DNA of 44,175 nucleotides, taken from NCBI RefSeq assembly GCF_902459585.1, contig NZ_CABPSC010000023.1, forward strand, positions 1-44,175, written 5' to 3'. The position numbers and the translations under genes are program-made. The notes beneath the pieces were generated by a model. It did no database searches. It was not told the DNA's origin and was given only the letters and a program-made list of their open reading frames with translations. Of the stretch, positions 42,469 to 44,175 are shown piece after piece; the first letter of the stretch is position 1; each line of letters opens with the position of its first letter. The DNA comes from Pandoraea nosoerga (lineage in GTDB: Bacteria > Pseudomonadota > Gammaproteobacteria > Burkholderiales > Burkholderiaceae).

Positions 42469-43893
42469 TTACTTTTCGAGCACCCAGGTGTCTTTCGTGC
42501 CCCCGCCCTGCGACGAGTTGACGACGAGCGAACCTTCGGTCAACGCCACCCGCGTGAGGCCGCCGGGCACCATGGTCACGCTCTTGCCCGACGACAGCAC
42601 GAACGGCCTCAGGTCGATGTGCCGCGGCGCGATCCCGGCTTCGACGAAAGTCGGGCAGGCGGACAGCGCCAGCGTGGGCTGCGCGATGTAACCGTCCGGC
42701 TTCGCGATGAGCCGTTCGCGGAAGGCCTCGATTTCCGCCCGGGTGGACGCCGGGCCGACAAGCATGCCGTATCCGCCCGCGCCGTGGACTTCCTTGACGA
42801 CGAGTTCGCCGAGATGCTCGAGCGTATATGCGAGGTCGTCCGCACGGCGGCATTGGTAGGTCGGAACGTTGTTCAGGATCGGCTTTTCGCCGAGGTAGAA
42901 CTCGATCATGTCGGGCACGAACGGGTAGATGGACTTGTCGTCCGCCACGCCGGTGCCAATGGCGTTGGCCAGCGTGACGCGTCCGGCCCGGTACACGCTC
43001 AGCAGGCCGGGCACGCCCAGCGTGGAGTCGGCGCGGAATGCGAGCGGATCGAGGAAGTCGTCGTCGATGCGCCGGTAGATGACGTCGACGCGTTTGGGGC
43101 CGTTGGTGGTTCGCATGTAGACGAGGTTATCCTCGACGAACAGGTCCTGCCCCTCGACCAGTTCGATCCCCATTTGCTGGGCGAGGAAGGCGTGCTCGAA
43201 GTACGCGGAGTTGTAGATGCCCGGCGTCATGACGACGACGGTGGGGTCGTCAACGCCCGTCGGGGCGACCGCGCGCAAGCTGTCGAGCAGTAGATCGGGG
43301 TAATGCTCGACCGGCGCAATGCGGTTCCTCGCGAACAGCTCGGGGAACAGGCGCATCATCATCTTTCGGTTCTCGAGCATGTACGAGACGCCGGACGGAA
43401 CACGCAGGTTGTCCTCCAGCACGTAGAAGGCACCGTCGTCGCCGGTTCCCGCTCTGACGACATCCACGCCGGCGATGTGCGCGTATATGCCGCCGGGCAC
43501 GTCCACGCCCTGCATCTCGGGGCGATACTGCGCGTTCATGAGCACCTGCTCGGGCGGAATCACGCCGGCTCGCAATATCTCCTGTTCGTGGTAGACGTCG
43601 TGGACGAACCGATTCAATGCCTCGACTCGCTGGCGCAAGCCGGTCTGCAGGGTCTGCCACTCATGTGCGGGAATGATTCTCGGGATCAGGTCGAAGGGAA
43701 TCAGTCGCTCGGTCCCCGCATCATTCCCATACACGGCAAAGGTGATCCCCACCCGGCGAAACGCCAGATCGGCTTCGGCGCGCTTATGGTGCAAGACATC
43801 GTCGGACTGGCACTTCAGCCAGTCGTCAAATCGCCGGTAGTGCGAACGCGTCGCGCCCGTGACGCTCGCCATCTCGTTATAGCTCTCGACCAT
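42469..43893 (-). CDS. Circularly permuted ATP-grasp protein of the Anbu cluster
   Basis: Predicted ATP-dependent ligase (COG2308, circularly permuted ATP-grasp type 2) that would join a carboxylate to an amine through an acyl-phosphate. The 474-residue product starts at 43893, with GGAGA just upstream. Conserved elements include GITFAVYG, LIPFDLIPRIIP, NAQYRPEMQGVDVPGG, FYVLEDNLRVPSGVSYMLEN, RVDVIYRRIDDDFLDPLAF, NAIGTGVADDK and VVKEVHGAGGYGM, the last a nucleotide-binding loop. It is the first gene of the four-gene operon. By analogy with other ATP-grasp amidoligases it may build or attach a short peptide; no substrate is known and none is claimed. Confidence 0.94.
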   Translation of the reverse strand: MVESYNEMASVTGATRSHYRRFDDWLKCQSDDVLHHKRAEADLAFRRVGITFAVYGNDAGTERLIPFDLIPRIIPAHEWQTLQTGLRQRVEALNRFVHDVYHEQEILRAGVIPPEQVLMNAQYRPEMQGVDVPGGIYAHIAGVDVVRAGTGDDGAFYVLEDNLRVPSGVSYMLENRKMMMRLFPELFARNRIAPVEHYPDLLLDSLRAVAPTGVDDPTVVVMTPGIYNSAYFEHAFLAQQMGIELVEGQDLFVEDNLVYMRTTNGPKRVDVIYRRIDDDFLDPLAFRADSTLGVPGLLSVYRAGRVTLANAIGTGVADDKSIYPFVPDMIEFYLGEKPILNNVPTYQCRRADDLAYTLEHLGELVVKEVHGAGGYGMLVGPASTRAEIEAFRERLIAKPDGYIAQPTLALSACPTFVEAGIAPRHIDLRPFVLSSGKSVTMVPGGLTRVALTEGSLVVNSSQGGGTKDTWVLEK

Positions 43894-44010
43894 ATGCTTC
43901 TCCGCAGATTGCTGTGTCGAGATCGAGCAATAAATATGCCCGAGCTATGCCCCCCTTCCGGCACGGTTTCGGTGCGCAATTCGCTTTCGCGCACCACGCC
44001 GGTGATCTGG

Positions 44011-44016
44011 AGTATA
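44011..44016 (-). promoter_or_regulatory. Possible -10 element of the Anbu operon
   Basis: TATACT on the minus strand, 118 bases upstream of the ATP-grasp start and just past the terminator of the previous gene, so a promoter is required in this interval. No good -35 accompanies it. Low confidence. Confidence 0.3.
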
Positions 44017-44057
44017 GGATTCGGCGCTGTCGGCGTTCCGGCTTTTTCCGCGGCCAT

Positions 44058-44084
44058 AAAAAACGCCGGGGGGCCCCGGCGTTT
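44058..44084 (-). terminator. Rho-independent terminator of the gene at the window end
   Basis: On the minus strand an 11-bp perfect stem (AAACGCCGGGG/CCCCGGCGTTT, 44084-44074 with 44071-44061) runs into six T residues. It lies 23 bases after the stop codon of the partial gene and isolates the Anbu operon from upstream transcription. Confidence 0.92.
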
Positions 44085-44107
44085 GTCTGGTGCTGTTATG
44101 GCTCGCC

Positions 44108-44175
44108 CTATGCAACCTTCTTTGTGGTTCGGGCCGCGTCCAACGCGGCCTGCGTCAACAGATAGACGCCCGGCA
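44108..44175 (-). CDS. 3' end of a minus-strand gene (partial, truncated by the window)
   Basis: A minus-strand frame ends in TAG at 44110-44108 and encodes the last 21 residues, PGVYLLTQAALDAARTTKKVA in two pieces (PGVYLLTQAALD, AARTTKKVA). The sequence reads as a normal protein tail, and the strong terminator 23 bases downstream supports a real gene. The piece is too short to name a family. Confidence 0.6.
   Translation of the reverse strand, partial: PGVYLLTQAALDAARTTKKVA

Overview
The window is high-GC DNA with dense coding on both strands, short intergenic gaps, no rRNA or tRNA, no insertion sequences and no CRISPR array. The gene content (urate hydroxylase PuuD with UraH, a complete Anbu cluster, CadR/PbrR-type metal regulation, pel genes, BMP-type ABC importer) fits a free-living betaproteobacterium of the Burkholderiaceae, most likely Pandoraea or a close relative. 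The genus is an inference from overall character; no search was run.

Layout. 0.2-3.3 kb: a TonB-dependent siderophore receptor (+) faces a ferredoxin-NADP reductase (-), with a bidirectional terminator between them. 3.6-9.2 kb: a tightly overlapping pelDEFG operon (-), the inner-membrane half of Pel polysaccharide synthesis, with no pelA, pelB or pelC beside it. 9.5-12.6 kb: a CpdA-like cyclic nucleotide phosphodiesterase (-), an HU protein (+) and a CHAD-domain protein (+). 12.8-17.4 kb: a Zn/Cd/Pb P-type ATPase (-) divergent from its CadR/PbrR-type regulator (+), then a type II sulfide:quinone oxidoreductase (+). 17.7-22.1 kb: an EAL phosphodiesterase and a membrane diguanylate cyclase in the same reading frame, followed by an outer-membrane phospholipase A. 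22.1-26.2 kb: a single-domain EamA protein, a DUF1289 protein, an aldehyde dehydrogenase and a YbiT-type ABC-F protein.

26.4-37.6 kb is a purine region: a nucleoside/purine-type ABC importer (ATPase, two permeases, BMP lipoprotein; -), a LysR regulator (+), a probable 8-oxoguanine deaminase (-), an NCS2 xanthine/urate-type permease (-), and uraH-puuD (+). Read together these import purines, convert 8-oxoguanine to urate, and oxidise and hydrolyse urate. Xanthine dehydrogenase, OHCU decarboxylase and allantoin genes are not in the window.

38.1-43.9 kb: a MATE efflux protein (+) faces a four-gene operon (-) encoding a circularly permuted ATP-grasp protein, an alpha-E protein, a transglutaminase-like protein and the proteasome-like peptidase Anbu. 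This is the least understood system here: comparative genomics suggests that it makes and breaks down a peptide or peptide tag, but its substrate is unknown. The window ends in the 3' tail of a minus-strand gene with its own terminator.

Recurring themes are cyclic-nucleotide signalling (PelD c-di-GMP receptor, EAL/GGDEF pair, CpdA-like enzyme) and several short tandem repeats in intergenic DNA (13 bp, 12 bp, 6 bp and 14 bp units).
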